From: Pelagibius litoralis
GTDB lineage: Bacteria; Pseudomonadota; Alphaproteobacteria; Kiloniellales; DSM-21159
Length of the DNA stretch: 64,000 bases
Assembly (NCBI GenBank): GCA_029287455.1
Contig: JARFRB010000032.1
Span: forward strand, 1 to 64,000
Direction: 5' to 3'
Shown here: piece by piece, positions 52,942-61,909 of the stretch
Layout of the letters: the number at the start of each line of letters is the position of its first letter
How positions within the stretch are numbered: the first letter of the stretch is position 1
Position numbers and translations under genes: made by a program
The notes under the pieces: model-generated
What the model saw: only the letters and a program-made list of their open reading frames with translations
Database searches by the model: none
Told to the model about the DNA's origin: nothing

Positions 52942-55900
52942 GTGACGCCCACCCCGGATCCAAACGGTTCCACCGACCCCCCCGCCGCCGCCAAGCCCCG
53001 GCCGTTCAAGAAGGCACTGCGCGGCCTGGCCCTCTTTTTCGGCGCCGCGGCATTACTGGTGGTCGGCACCGCGGCACTTTTCGTGGCGCTGGGAATTCCG
53101 GTGGATCTCTCCGGATTGAAAGGCCGGATCCAGGCGGCCGCGTCCTCGCAACTGGGACGAAGCGTAACCATTAGCGGCCCCATCGAGCTGGTCCCCACAT
53201 TGTGGCCGACCCTCAGGATCGAGGATGTCCGGATTGGCAACCCCGAAGGCTGGCCGGATGCGGATTTCCTGCAGCTTGGTTCCGCCCGTGCCCAGTTGGG
53301 CATCCCGCCGCTGCTGCGCGGAGACATCGCGGTTCGGGAATTGCACGTGGAGCGCTTGAGCGTTGATCTCAAAACCGACCCGCAGGGAAACCCGAACTGG
53401 GTCTTCGCGGATGCGCCGCCACCCGAGGAACGCCCCTCTGCAGATGACCCGACCGAAGCCGACCCCGCGGAAGCCGATCCCGGCGGCCCCCGCTTCGTGG
53501 GGTTGGACGAGTTGTCCCTGCGGGATATCGCTATCCGCTACGAGGACGGCCAAACCGGGCAAACTTTTGCCCTGGTCCTGGACGAGGTCTCCGGCGAAGC
53601 AGCCTGGGACGCTCCCTTGAGCCTCTCGATTCGCGGCACGGTTCAGTCCCTGCCCGTCTCCGCCACCCTCACCGCCGGAAGCCTTGCGGACCTCATGGAC
53701 GCGGAGCGCGCTTGGGATTTGAATGTCGCCGTCTCCGCCGCCGGTACCGAACTGAGCGCCGAAGGCGTGGTCGCCGATCCCCTGCACGCCAAGGGGCTCG
53801 CCCTGGGCTTCGCGCTGAGAGGCCCAAAGATGGCGGAGATGGAGCGGCTCTTCGGGATCTCCCTGCCCGCCGATCGTGCTTTCGATCTGAGCGGGCGGAT
53901 CGAGGAGGCTGGGGGCGCCTACCAGGTAACGGGATTGCAAGGCAGCTTGGGCGCGACCCCATTTACCGGCGACATCAAGGTCGATCTTGCTGGCGAGCGG
54001 CCCCGGCTGGCCGGAAATCTGAACATTCCAAGCATCGACCTTCAGCCATTCTCCGAAGCGGTCGAAACCGCAGCGCAACAACGTAACGGCCAAGCTGAGA
54101 CGCAGGCTCCGGCGGAGGGGGAAACCGAGGTCGATATCGACGCCCCGTTGCTCACTCTTGAGGTGCTTGAGACCTTCGACGCGGACTTCGCGGTGACAGT
54201 GGGAGAGATCGTCGGCCACGCGCTGGATGCACGGGAAGCGTCGCTCGAGGTCAAGGTGGCCGAGGGGCAGCTTGAGAGCCCATTGAAGGCGACGGTCGCG
54301 GGCGTTCCCTTCACCGGCACCCTGATGCTCGCCCCGGACGGCGACACGATCTCGGCCGGTGTCGCCTTGCACGCGGAAAATAGCGATATCGCCGATCTTC
54401 TCGACTTCGTTGCGGAGACCGACCTTGAAGACGTGCAGGGGTCCTTCCAGGCCGCGGACCTTTCGGTCACGGCAAACGCCAAGAGCCTTCGGACACTGCT
54501 TCAGTCCCTGGAGATGCAATTCGCCCTGTTCGGGGCGGCCTTGAGCTACGGGAATGCGGAAGGGGAGCGCCCTGTCGAATTCACGCTCGATACCTTCGAG
54601 CTTATCTTCCCCGCCTCCGCCGAGGCCCGCGTCAAGGCGCGAGGAACGCTGCTGCGTGAAGCCTTCACCCTTGAACTCACCGGCGGCACCTTCGTCCAAA
54701 ACTATATCGACCGAAAATGGCCGCTCGACCTTAAGGCTACCGGTGGCGGGGCGCTCTTGACGGTTTCCGGCATCGTTGGCCGCCCAAAGGCCGGTGCACG
54801 CACGGACCTGGCCTTTTCCCTGGAGGGCGAGGAATTTGGTGGGCTAGCCCCCTGGATCGGCGCCGACCCCAATGCCGATCTTCCCTACAAAATCGCCGGA
54901 CAAGCCATCGCGGCGGAAGACGTGACCAAGATAAACTTAGAGGAGGTCAGGATTGGCAACACCGCGTTCAGCGGTGAGCTTGGGGCACGGGAGGAAGCTG
55001 GCAAATCGATCAAGACGATCCAGCTTGCTTTCGGCGAAATCTCCCCGGGCGAGCTTTCGAGCCTGTTCCCCGAGGCGCCGGAAGAGGCAAAGCCGGATGG
55101 GCCCTCCCGCGATTTGACCCTCGACGTTCCAATTCTGCCGCAGGGCATTCAGTTGATCGATTCCGACCTGGAGCTGACGATCGATCGCATCCGGCTTCAA
55201 CCGCAGGACATCACCGGTTTTTCCTTCAAATCAAGCATACGCGACGGCCGTATGGAGTCCTCGCCGCTCCAAGCCAGCTTCGCCGGAGCGCGCGTTACTG
55301 GCAGCTTGGCCGCCGACCTGCGCGGGGAACTCCCCGGCTTTGATGCCTCCCTGCGAACCGCGAACGTCGATATCGGCGGCCTGCTTGCCCAGCTTGGGGT
55401 CGCCGAGGGTTTCGAACTCTCCGCCGGCCAGCTCGACCTGGCCTTGAAGCTCAGAGGCCAAACCCCGCGCTCGATCCTGCGCAACTCCGAGGTTACGGCC
55501 GGGATCGCCGACGGCCTCTGGCGCCTCAGGGATGCAAATACCGGAGGCAGCCTCGACATTGCGATTTCCGAGGGGCGCTTCACGGCCAGGCCCGGCCAGC
55601 CGATAACCCTCGGCCTCAATAGCCGTATAGACCAGATTCCCGCGTCGATCACCTTCGAGACCGACAGCCTGGCGAGCTTCGCCGAGCAGAAAGACAGCCT
55701 GCGGGCCCGCCTCGCGGTAAAAATTTTGAACACGGAACTGGTGTTCAGCGGCGAGGCCCCGCGCCCGATACGCCGGGAGAAACTGCGCTTCGAGCTAGAG
55801 GTTCGCGGCGAGGACTTCAGCGATTTCAACGAGCTGGCCAAGATTTCCCTGCCACCCTACGGCCCCTATGAGCTCACGGGCGCCTTCGGCACGCGGGAGA

Positions 55901-56973
55901 CGGGCTACTTCATCGAGGACCTTGAGGTCACGGTTGGAACGAGCCGGCTAACCGGAGCACTGGAGTTGGACACCGCCGCCAACCCGCCACGGCTCGGCGT
56001 CGATCTGGTGGCGCCCAGTGTTCAGCTCGACGACTTTGCCGTCGGCGATTGGTCCATCGCCGGCACCCCGGAGGAAAACGAGAGCGCGGAGGCGGAAACG
56101 CCAAGGGATGGGGAAAAGGTTCGCGGCATACTGACTCCGGAGGTCTTAAACAGTCTCGACGCGAAGATCACGGTCAACGTTCAGGAGGTGCTTTCGGGCG
56201 AGGACCGTTTGGGCAGCGGCACGGCGGTGGCGACCGCCGGAAACGGGCGGCTCGCCATCGACCCGCTTTCGCTAGAGGTCCCGGGCGGCAATGTGGATGT
56301 CGGCTTCGCCCTGGAGCCCGGCGAGGCCGACTACGGGCTCGAAGCCCGAGCGAAGATCGACAATCTCGACTACGGCCTCCTCGCACGGCGGATTGACCGG
56401 CTTTCGACCACCGGCGGACAAATCAGCGTGGATCTTGATCTCTCCACGCGCGGGAGCGACCCTAGCAACCTGATGATGGAGTCGAACGGGCACATCGACT
56501 TCGCGGTCTGGCCGAGGGACCTGAACGCCGGACTGTTCGACCTTTGGGCAGTCAATCTCTTCACGGCGGTCTTGCCGTCGCTCGATTCCCAGGCATCGAA
56601 GGTCAACTGCCTGGTCGCCCGCTTCGCGCTGGAAGACGGCATCATGCGGCCCACAGCCTTGCTGGTGGACACCAGCCGCATTCAAGCCTCCGGCGACGGC
56701 ACCATCGATTTCAAGAGCGATCGGATCGACTTCACCGTGGCGGCGAAACCGAAACGGCCGCAGATGTTCAGCGCGCAGACGCCGGTCCGGATCCAGGGCC
56801 AGTTTTCCGACTTCCGGGTGGGCGTGGGTTCCGGGGCGCTGATCGGCACGGTGCTGCTAATGCTGCCGAGAAGCCTCGCCGTGCCTTTCGAATGGATCTT
56901 CACGGAGAACGAGCCGCCTGACGGAAAGATCGCCTGCCAGAACGCCTGGGGTCGGACTCCACCGCCTTCGTGA
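52942..56973 (+). CDS. AsmA-family large periplasmic protein
   Basis: A 1343-residue protein of the AsmA-like group. A short proline-rich cytoplasmic N terminus is followed by one membrane helix (about 28-51) and a long periplasmic region that begins with the AsmA N-terminal domain (GRIQAAASSQLGRSVTISGPI, LRIEDVRIGNPEGW). The C-terminal AsmA-like domain lies at about 1140-1300 (NVQEVLSGEDRLGSGTAVA, RFALEDGIMRPTALLVDT). Related proteins form beta-rich rods that carry phospholipids or assist outer-membrane assembly. GTG start at 52942 with AAAGGACAGGGG ahead. It is alone and converges on the ALDH gene. Confidence 0.9.
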   Translation: MTPTPDPNGSTDPPAAAKPRPFKKALRGLALFFGAAALLVVGTAALFVALGIPVDLSGLKGRIQAAASSQLGRSVTISGPIELVPTLWPTLRIEDVRIGNPEGWPDADFLQLGSARAQLGIPPLLRGDIAVRELHVERLSVDLKTDPQGNPNWVFADAPPPEERPSADDPTEADPAEADPGGPRFVGLDELSLRDIAIRYEDGQTGQTFALVLDEVSGEAAWDAPLSLSIRGTVQSLPVSATLTAGSLADLMDAERAWDLNVAVSAAGTELSAEGVVADPLHAKGLALGFALRGPKMAEMERLFGISLPADRAFDLSGRIEEAGGAYQVTGLQGSLGATPFTGDIKVDLAGERPRLAGNLNIPSIDLQPFSEAVETAAQQRNGQAETQAPAEGETEVDIDAPLLTLEVLETFDADFAVTVGEIVGHALDAREASLEVKVAEGQLESPLKATVAGVPFTGTLMLAPDGDTISAGVALHAENSDIADLLDFVAETDLEDVQGSFQAADLSVTANAKSLRTLLQSLEMQFALFGAALSYGNAEGERPVEFTLDTFELIFPASAEARVKARGTLLREAFTLELTGGTFVQNYIDRKWPLDLKATGGGALLTVSGIVGRPKAGARTDLAFSLEGEEFGGLAPWIGADPNADLPYKIAGQAIAAEDVTKINLEEVRIGNTAFSGELGAREEAGKSIKTIQLAFGEISPGELSSLFPEAPEEAKPDGPSRDLTLDVPILPQGIQLIDSDLELTIDRIRLQPQDITGFSFKSSIRDGRMESSPLQASFAGARVTGSLAADLRGELPGFDASLRTANVDIGGLLAQLGVAEGFELSAGQLDLALKLRGQTPRSILRNSEVTAGIADGLWRLRDANTGGSLDIAISEGRFTARPGQPITLGLNSRIDQIPASITFETDSLASFAEQKDSLRARLAVKILNTELVFSGEAPRPIRREKLRFELEVRGEDFSDFNELAKISLPPYGPYELTGAFGTRETGYFIEDLEVTVGTSRLTGALELDTAANPPRLGVDLVAPSVQLDDFAVGDWSIAGTPEENESAEAETPRDGEKVRGILTPEVLNSLDAKITVNVQEVLSGEDRLGSGTAVATAGNGRLAIDPLSLEVPGGNVDVGFALEPGEADYGLEARAKIDNLDYGLLARRIDRLSTTGGQISVDLDLSTRGSDPSNLMMESNGHIDFAVWPRDLNAGLFDLWAVNLFTAVLPSLDSQASKVNCLVARFALEDGIMRPTALLVDTSRIQASGDGTIDFKSDRIDFTVAAKPKRPQMFSAQTPVRIQGQFSDFRVGVGSGALIGTVLLMLPRSLAVPFEWIFTENEPPDGKIACQNAWGRTPPPS

Positions 56974-56980
56974 CCAGCAC

Positions 56981-58441
56981 CTAGGCTCCCGAAGACAGGG
57001 CGATGGCGACGTTTTTGGTCTGCACGTAGTTCAGCAACGCCTCGCGCCCTTTTTCGCGGCCGTAGCCGGACTTTCCATAGCCGCCGAAGGGTGTTTCCAC
57101 ACCGCCAGCGTACCACTCGTTGACGAAGATCTGTCCGGCGCGAATCCGCTTGGCGGCGCTCATGGCCCGCTCAACGTCGGAGGTGAAAACGCCGCCAACC
57201 AGGCCATAGGGCGTTCCATTGGAAATCGCGAGGGCCTCGGCATCGTCGCGGAACGGAATGACGGACAGCACCGGGCCGAAGACTTCCGTCTGGGCGATTT
57301 CGCTATCGGGCGCGACGCCTTCCAGGATCGTGGGCTCCAGGAACCAGCCGGGACGATTGAGCGGCCGGCCACCGGTGACTGCCCGCGCGCCATCGGATTC
57401 CGCCCGGGCACAAAGCCCTTCCGCGCGCTCCCGCTGCCCGCGCGAGATCATGGCACCCATGTTCGGGCCGAAGGTGTCCCGCTCGATGCCCGGGCCGACG
57501 GAGATCGAGCGTGCCAAATCGGCCGCGCGCTCCACGATCTCGTCGTGAATGCTGTGGTGCACGATGGCCCGCGACATGGCTGAGCAGACCTGCCCGGAAT
57601 TGAACAAGATTCCCCAGCGGACCGAGTCCATGAAGCGGTCCAGATCCGCGTCCGGCCAGACCAGCGCCGCCGACTTGCCGCCCAACTCCAAAACGCAGGG
57701 CACCACGTTGCGGGCAGCCTCGGTCGCGATCCGGCTGCCGGTCTCAACCGAGCCGGTGAAGACGATCTGGTCGACGCCTGGGTGCCGCGACAGCGCCGCC
57801 CCTGCCTCGCCGCCCAGGCCGCAAATCACGTTGACGGCCCCCGCGGGCAGTTCCACCGCCTCCGCCGCCCGCGCGAGCCAGGCGCTGCTCAAGGGGTCGA
57901 GCTCCGGTGTTTTCACGACACAGGCATTGCCGGTCGCTAAAGCAGGGGCGATGGATCGCGCCGCCATCTCCAGCGGATAGTTCCAGGGAATGATCTGCGC
58001 ACAGACGCCAAAGGGCTCGTAGACCGTGAAATCCAGATAGCCAGCACCTAGCGGGATCGATCGCCCTTCCAGGGTTTCCGCCTGGTTGCCGTAATACTCG
58101 AAGTAGCGTGCCGCGCCCTCCACCTCGATCCGAGATTCCCAGAGCGGCTTGCCCGCCTCCAGGGTCAGCAGGGACGCGATCTCCTCGAGATTTTCCAGCA
58201 GGAAGTCGCCCATGCGGCGCACCTTGCGGCCCCTGTCGCAAGGTCGCATCTGCGTCAAGGTTCCCGAGTCATGACAAGCGCGGGCCGCCGAAACGGCGCG
58301 ATCCACGTCGGCTGCATCGGCTATGGCTTGCTCCGCCAAAGGCTCTCCCGTCGCCGGGTCCTCGACGCTCAGGCGGCCGGAGCCACCGTCAACCCAACGG
58401 CCATCGATGAAGTTGCGCCAATAGGGCTCCACAGAAATCAT
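56981..58441 (-). CDS. aldehyde dehydrogenase family protein
   Basis: A 486-residue NAD(P)-dependent aldehyde dehydrogenase. The catalytic residues E252 (LELGGKS) and C286 (NSGQVCSAMSR) are present, as are the IIPWNYPLEM cofactor segment and FTGSVETGSRI. It overlaps the DMGDH-family gene by ATGA and is thus coupled to it, so its likely job is oxidation of an aldehyde produced in the same amine pathway, such as a betaine-aldehyde-like or semialdehyde compound. Substrate not deducible. Confidence 0.92.
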   Translation of the reverse strand: MISVEPYWRNFIDGRWVDGGSGRLSVEDPATGEPLAEQAIADAADVDRAVSAARACHDSGTLTQMRPCDRGRKVRRMGDFLLENLEEIASLLTLEAGKPLWESRIEVEGAARYFEYYGNQAETLEGRSIPLGAGYLDFTVYEPFGVCAQIIPWNYPLEMAARSIAPALATGNACVVKTPELDPLSSAWLARAAEAVELPAGAVNVICGLGGEAGAALSRHPGVDQIVFTGSVETGSRIATEAARNVVPCVLELGGKSAALVWPDADLDRFMDSVRWGILFNSGQVCSAMSRAIVHHSIHDEIVERAADLARSISVGPGIERDTFGPNMGAMISRGQRERAEGLCARAESDGARAVTGGRPLNRPGWFLEPTILEGVAPDSEIAQTEVFGPVLSVIPFRDDAEALAISNGTPYGLVGGVFTSDVERAMSAAKRIRAGQIFVNEWYAGGVETPFGGYGKSGYGREKGREALLNYVQTKNVAIALSSGA

Positions 58442-60882
58442 GCCCGCGCCCTTTCATTCCCTGGATCAAAAGCCGGCTCGCCCAGCACCACGGCACGGCG
58501 CGGCTTGCCGAGATTGAGGACCTCAAGCTCGGTTCCAGCACCGCTAACCCCGGGTGCCAAGTAAGCCCAGCCCAGCCATGCCCCCACAGCGTAGCCGAAG
58601 CCGCCCGACGCGATCGACCCCACGCAGCGGCCGTCCTTCCAGACGGATTCCGAGCCCAGAGGGTCGGCCGGCTGGCTCTCTTCCCGGCCGGGCTCTTCCA
58701 AGCGCAGATAGACCAGCACCCACTTCTCCGGTTCCTCCAAGGAAACCGCCGAACCCTGGAACCCCTCCTCACGCGAGAAGCGTTTCAAGTCGGCTTCCGC
58801 CAAGGTCACCTCGTTGGTGAGTTCGTGACCGGATTTGTAGGCCTTTTCCATGCGAAGAGCGTTCAAGGTCGCCGAGCCGACGTGGGTGAGCCCTAGGGGC
58901 TCGCCCGCCGCGACCAGGGCATCGTAGACCTGGCGCATCGATTCCATGGGCACATGCAATTCCCAGCCCAGCTCGCCGGTATAGGTTACCCTGAGCGCCC
59001 GTACATTGGGTGCACCAGCCACGATGATTTCCTGGGCGGAGAGCCAACGGAACGCCGCGTTGTCCAACGGCGCCCCTGTACAGGCCGCCAGAATCTCGCG
59101 GGATTTCGGGCCGGCCAGCATCAGCACGCCATAGCGCTCCGACACGTTATCGAACGCGACCTCCTCGCCCGCATGGCGCTGCGTATCAAGCCAATCGAGG
59201 ATCGAGGCCTCCTTGGCGGCGGCATAGACCGCGTAGAAGCGATCCTCCCCCAAACGCAACAAGGTCGCCTCGCCTTCCAGACGACCATTGGGATTGACAA
59301 GATAGGTCAGCGTAACCGAGCCCAGCTTCTTCGGCAGGCGGTTGGACGTTACCCGTTCCAGAAAGGCCGCGGCGTCCGCCCCGTGCACCTCGATCTTGGC
59401 GAAGGCAGTCAGATCCGCAATCCCGGCGGCGTCGCGCAGGCCCGCCACCTCGGCGGCGAGAATGTCGTGCAGTTCCGAGCGCTTGAAGGAATGAATATGT
59501 TCGGCCGGAATGCCGTCTCGGGCGTACCAGAACGGCCTCTCCCATCCATAGACGTCTTGATAGACGGCGCCCCTTTCCTTGAGCGCCTCATAGAGCGGCG
59601 AGGTCTTCGACCGTTCCGGCCGGCAAGCGGGCCGGTCGAGATGGGGAAAAGGGATCTCATGGCGCAGCAGATAGTCTTCCTTGGCCTTCTCGATCCGGTA
59701 GGTCTCATCGATCCGCGCACCGAAGCGCCTAGGGTCAAAGCTGGCCATCGAGATGTCCGCCGCCCCATGCACCATCCACTGGGCGAGATACTTGCCGGCA
59801 CCCGGGCCCCAGGCGATGCCGACCTGCGAACCGCAGCAGAGCCAGAAATTCCTGACGCCCGAGGGCCCCAGCATCATGTTGCCGTCCGGCGGATGGGTGA
59901 TAGCCCCGTGGATCACCCGCTTGATGCCAAGTTCCGCCAGGACCGGCATGCGCTCCATGGCGTTTTCGAGCCAAGGCATGATGCGGTCGAAATCCGGCTC
60001 GAAAAGTTCGTTCTCGGCACTCCAGGGCGTTTCGTCGTCCCAGACCGTGGCAGCGTTCGCCTTCTCGTAGATACCGATCAGCCCGGATTTCTGCTCCATG
60101 CGCAGATAGCCCGAGATCTGCCGGTCGTCGCGAATCACCGGCAACTCGGCGCCAAGGTTCAGGAATTCAGGGACAGTGTCGGTGATCAGGTAGTGGTGCA
60201 GCAGGTTGGCAATCGGCAGGTCGAGCCCGACCCACTTGCCGATCTGGCGCGCGTAGGTGCCGCCGGCGTTCACCACGATCTCGGCGTCGATGTCGCCCTT
60301 TTCCGTGTGGACGCTCCACTCGCCATTGGGCTTGCGGGTCAAGCCAGTTACCCGGGTGTGGCGCAGAATTTTGGCGCCCATCTGGCGCGCGCCCGCCGCC
60401 AGCCCGAAAGTGACGCCCGCGGGGTCCACGTGACCGTCGTGCGGTGTGTGAAGCGCTGCCTTGATGCCGTCGAGATTGTAGAAGGGATGCAATTCGCGGA
60501 TCCTGTTGGGCCCGACGACTTCCATCTCATGCCCCAGCCCGCGTCCGACCGACAGCGTGTAGTGGAGCCAATCGACCTCCGCGTCCTCGTAGGCGACACG
60601 AAAGGAGCCGCAGCCATGCCAGGTGGCGCTCTGCCCGGTCTCGGCCTCCAGCTTGGGATAAAGCTCGGTGCCGTAGGCCGCCATCTTGGCCAAGCCGTAG
60701 TGGGACACGGAATGAGTGATCTGCCCAGCCGCGTGCCAGGTTGAGCCAGAGGTCAGCTCCGCCTTTTCCAGCAGCACCACATCGCTCCAGCCCTCCTTGC
60801 AGAGGTGATAGGCGAGCGAGCATCCCATGACGCCGCCCCCGATGATCGCCACCCTCGCCGCCGTCGCCATCTTGCAATTCAT
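58438..60882 (-). CDS. dimethylglycine/sarcosine dehydrogenase-like FAD protein with GcvT domain
   Basis: An 814-residue flavoprotein. The N-terminal FAD-dependent oxidoreductase domain starts VAIIGGGVMGCSLAYHL (FAD motif 13-20) and contains the STWHAAGQITHS region where family members attach FAD. A middle FAO_M region is followed by an aminomethyltransferase (GcvT) domain (about 430-800) that takes the methyl group as formaldehyde onto tetrahydrofolate. It therefore demethylates an N-methyl amino acid. The ATG at 60882 directly abuts AAGG; the ATG four codons later (60870) has better spacing and may be the real start. First gene of a two-gene unit with ALDH. Confidence 0.92.
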   Translation of the reverse strand: MNCKMATAARVAIIGGGVMGCSLAYHLCKEGWSDVVLLEKAELTSGSTWHAAGQITHSVSHYGLAKMAAYGTELYPKLEAETGQSATWHGCGSFRVAYEDAEVDWLHYTLSVGRGLGHEMEVVGPNRIRELHPFYNLDGIKAALHTPHDGHVDPAGVTFGLAAGARQMGAKILRHTRVTGLTRKPNGEWSVHTEKGDIDAEIVVNAGGTYARQIGKWVGLDLPIANLLHHYLITDTVPEFLNLGAELPVIRDDRQISGYLRMEQKSGLIGIYEKANAATVWDDETPWSAENELFEPDFDRIMPWLENAMERMPVLAELGIKRVIHGAITHPPDGNMMLGPSGVRNFWLCCGSQVGIAWGPGAGKYLAQWMVHGAADISMASFDPRRFGARIDETYRIEKAKEDYLLRHEIPFPHLDRPACRPERSKTSPLYEALKERGAVYQDVYGWERPFWYARDGIPAEHIHSFKRSELHDILAAEVAGLRDAAGIADLTAFAKIEVHGADAAAFLERVTSNRLPKKLGSVTLTYLVNPNGRLEGEATLLRLGEDRFYAVYAAAKEASILDWLDTQRHAGEEVAFDNVSERYGVLMLAGPKSREILAACTGAPLDNAAFRWLSAQEIIVAGAPNVRALRVTYTGELGWELHVPMESMRQVYDALVAAGEPLGLTHVGSATLNALRMEKAYKSGHELTNEVTLAEADLKRFSREEGFQGSAVSLEEPEKWVLVYLRLEEPGREESQPADPLGSESVWKDGRCVGSIASGGFGYAVGAWLGWAYLAPGVSGAGTELEVLNLGKPRRAVVLGEPAFDPGNERARA

Positions 60883-60914
60883 CCTTGCACTGATCCGTGG
60901 ATCGGTTTAGGTAA

Positions 60915-60950
60915 TGATACAGATGTATCCATGTCAACACACTTGATACA
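60915..60950. promoter_or_regulatory. operator/promoter of the amine-catabolism cluster
   Basis: On the minus strand a perfect TTGACA (60932-60937) is followed by the 14-base palindrome GATACATCTGTATC (60916-60929) in the -35/-10 spacer; the -10 (about 60909-60914) is poor. A further GATACA half-site lies at 60945-60950, and another palindrome, GATCCGTGGATC, at 60892-60903. The layout fits repression of the DMGDH unit by the adjacent RpiR-type regulator. Confidence 0.5.
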
Positions 60951-60971
60951 CACATAGCCGATAGACCCGCC

Positions 60972-61880
60972 ATGCCCGCGCCGCCGAAGAACGCCAAGGA
61001 AGTGACCGCCGCCCTCACCGAGGCCTTCCCGAGCATGCCTCCGGCGCTGCAGGCAGCGGCCCGGCATATCATCGACAATCCGCGGGAAGTAGGCGTGCAG
61101 TCCATGCGCGCGCTGGCCGCGAAGGCCTCGGTCCATCCCAATGCCTTCGTGCGCTTGGCTCGCCAGATCGGCTTCGAGGGCTATGAGGAAATGCGCGAGC
61201 GTTTCCGCGATTTCCTGGTCTCCGACGACCTGGGAAGCTTCAAGGACCGGGCGCGCTGGCTGCAAAGCCTGGCGGCGAAGGGCGGGGCCTCGGAAATCGT
61301 GAGCGAAATGGCCTCGGCCATCTCCGACAACCTTGAGCGGGGTTTCGTGCGGCAGGACGTGCGCGGGCTCGAGGGGCTCTGCGACCGGATCCTGAACTCC
61401 GAGCGGGTCTTCGTCCTCGGGATGGGCTCGGCCTACGCGCTCGCATATCAATTCTGGTACGTCACGCGCATGGCCTTCGGGCATATCACCCCGGTGCCGC
61501 AACACGGGTCGCAGCCTATCGACGACCTCGCGCTGATCGGCCCCGACGACCTCGTTATCGCGATGACCTTCCAGCCCTACAGGGCGGAAACCATGACAGC
61601 GGTGCGTCTGGCCAAGCAGCGGGGCGCCTTCGTGGTCGGCGTGACGGACGGTGCGACTTCTCCCCTGGCCCTGGAGGCGGACGAGGCGATTGTCTGCCCA
61701 ACCAGTACGCCGCAGTTCTTTCCCAGCCAAGCCGCGGTCATGGGCCTATTGGAGACGCTGATTGCGATTTTGATCGCGCGCGCGGGCGAGACGGCGCAAG
61801 CGCGAATCGAGGATTTTCACCACGAACGACACGAGGCCGGCGTCTACGAGGAAGACCAGCGCCTCGGGTCGTTGAGCTAG
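60972..61880 (+). CDS. RpiR/MurR-family transcriptional regulator
   Basis: A 302-residue regulator with an N-terminal helix-turn-helix (about 8-80; LQAAARHIIDNPREVGVQSM, RALAAKASVHPNAFVRLARQ and IGFEGYEEMRERF) and a C-terminal SIS domain (about 130-255; VFVLGMGSAYALAYQFWYVTR and DLVIAMTFQPYRAETMTAVR). SIS domains normally bind phosphosugars, but RpiR-type regulators beside amine-oxidase genes are known. It is divergent from the DMGDH unit and upstream of the oxygenase, so it probably controls both. The ATG at 60972 has no clear ribosome binding site. Confidence 0.9.
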   Translation: MPAPPKNAKEVTAALTEAFPSMPPALQAAARHIIDNPREVGVQSMRALAAKASVHPNAFVRLARQIGFEGYEEMRERFRDFLVSDDLGSFKDRARWLQSLAAKGGASEIVSEMASAISDNLERGFVRQDVRGLEGLCDRILNSERVFVLGMGSAYALAYQFWYVTRMAFGHITPVPQHGSQPIDDLALIGPDDLVIAMTFQPYRAETMTAVRLAKQRGAFVVGVTDGATSPLALEADEAIVCPTSTPQFFPSQAAVMGLLETLIAILIARAGETAQARIEDFHHERHEAGVYEEDQRLGSLS

Positions 61881-61909
61881 CTTCGGTTACGAGCGCAAAG
61901 GATGCTGTC

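Noticed and set aside
53053-54699. Minus-strand open frame of 548 codons opposite the AsmA-family gene
   Set aside because: The plus-strand frame has a signal/anchor helix, ribosome binding site and AsmA motifs; the antisense frame has none.
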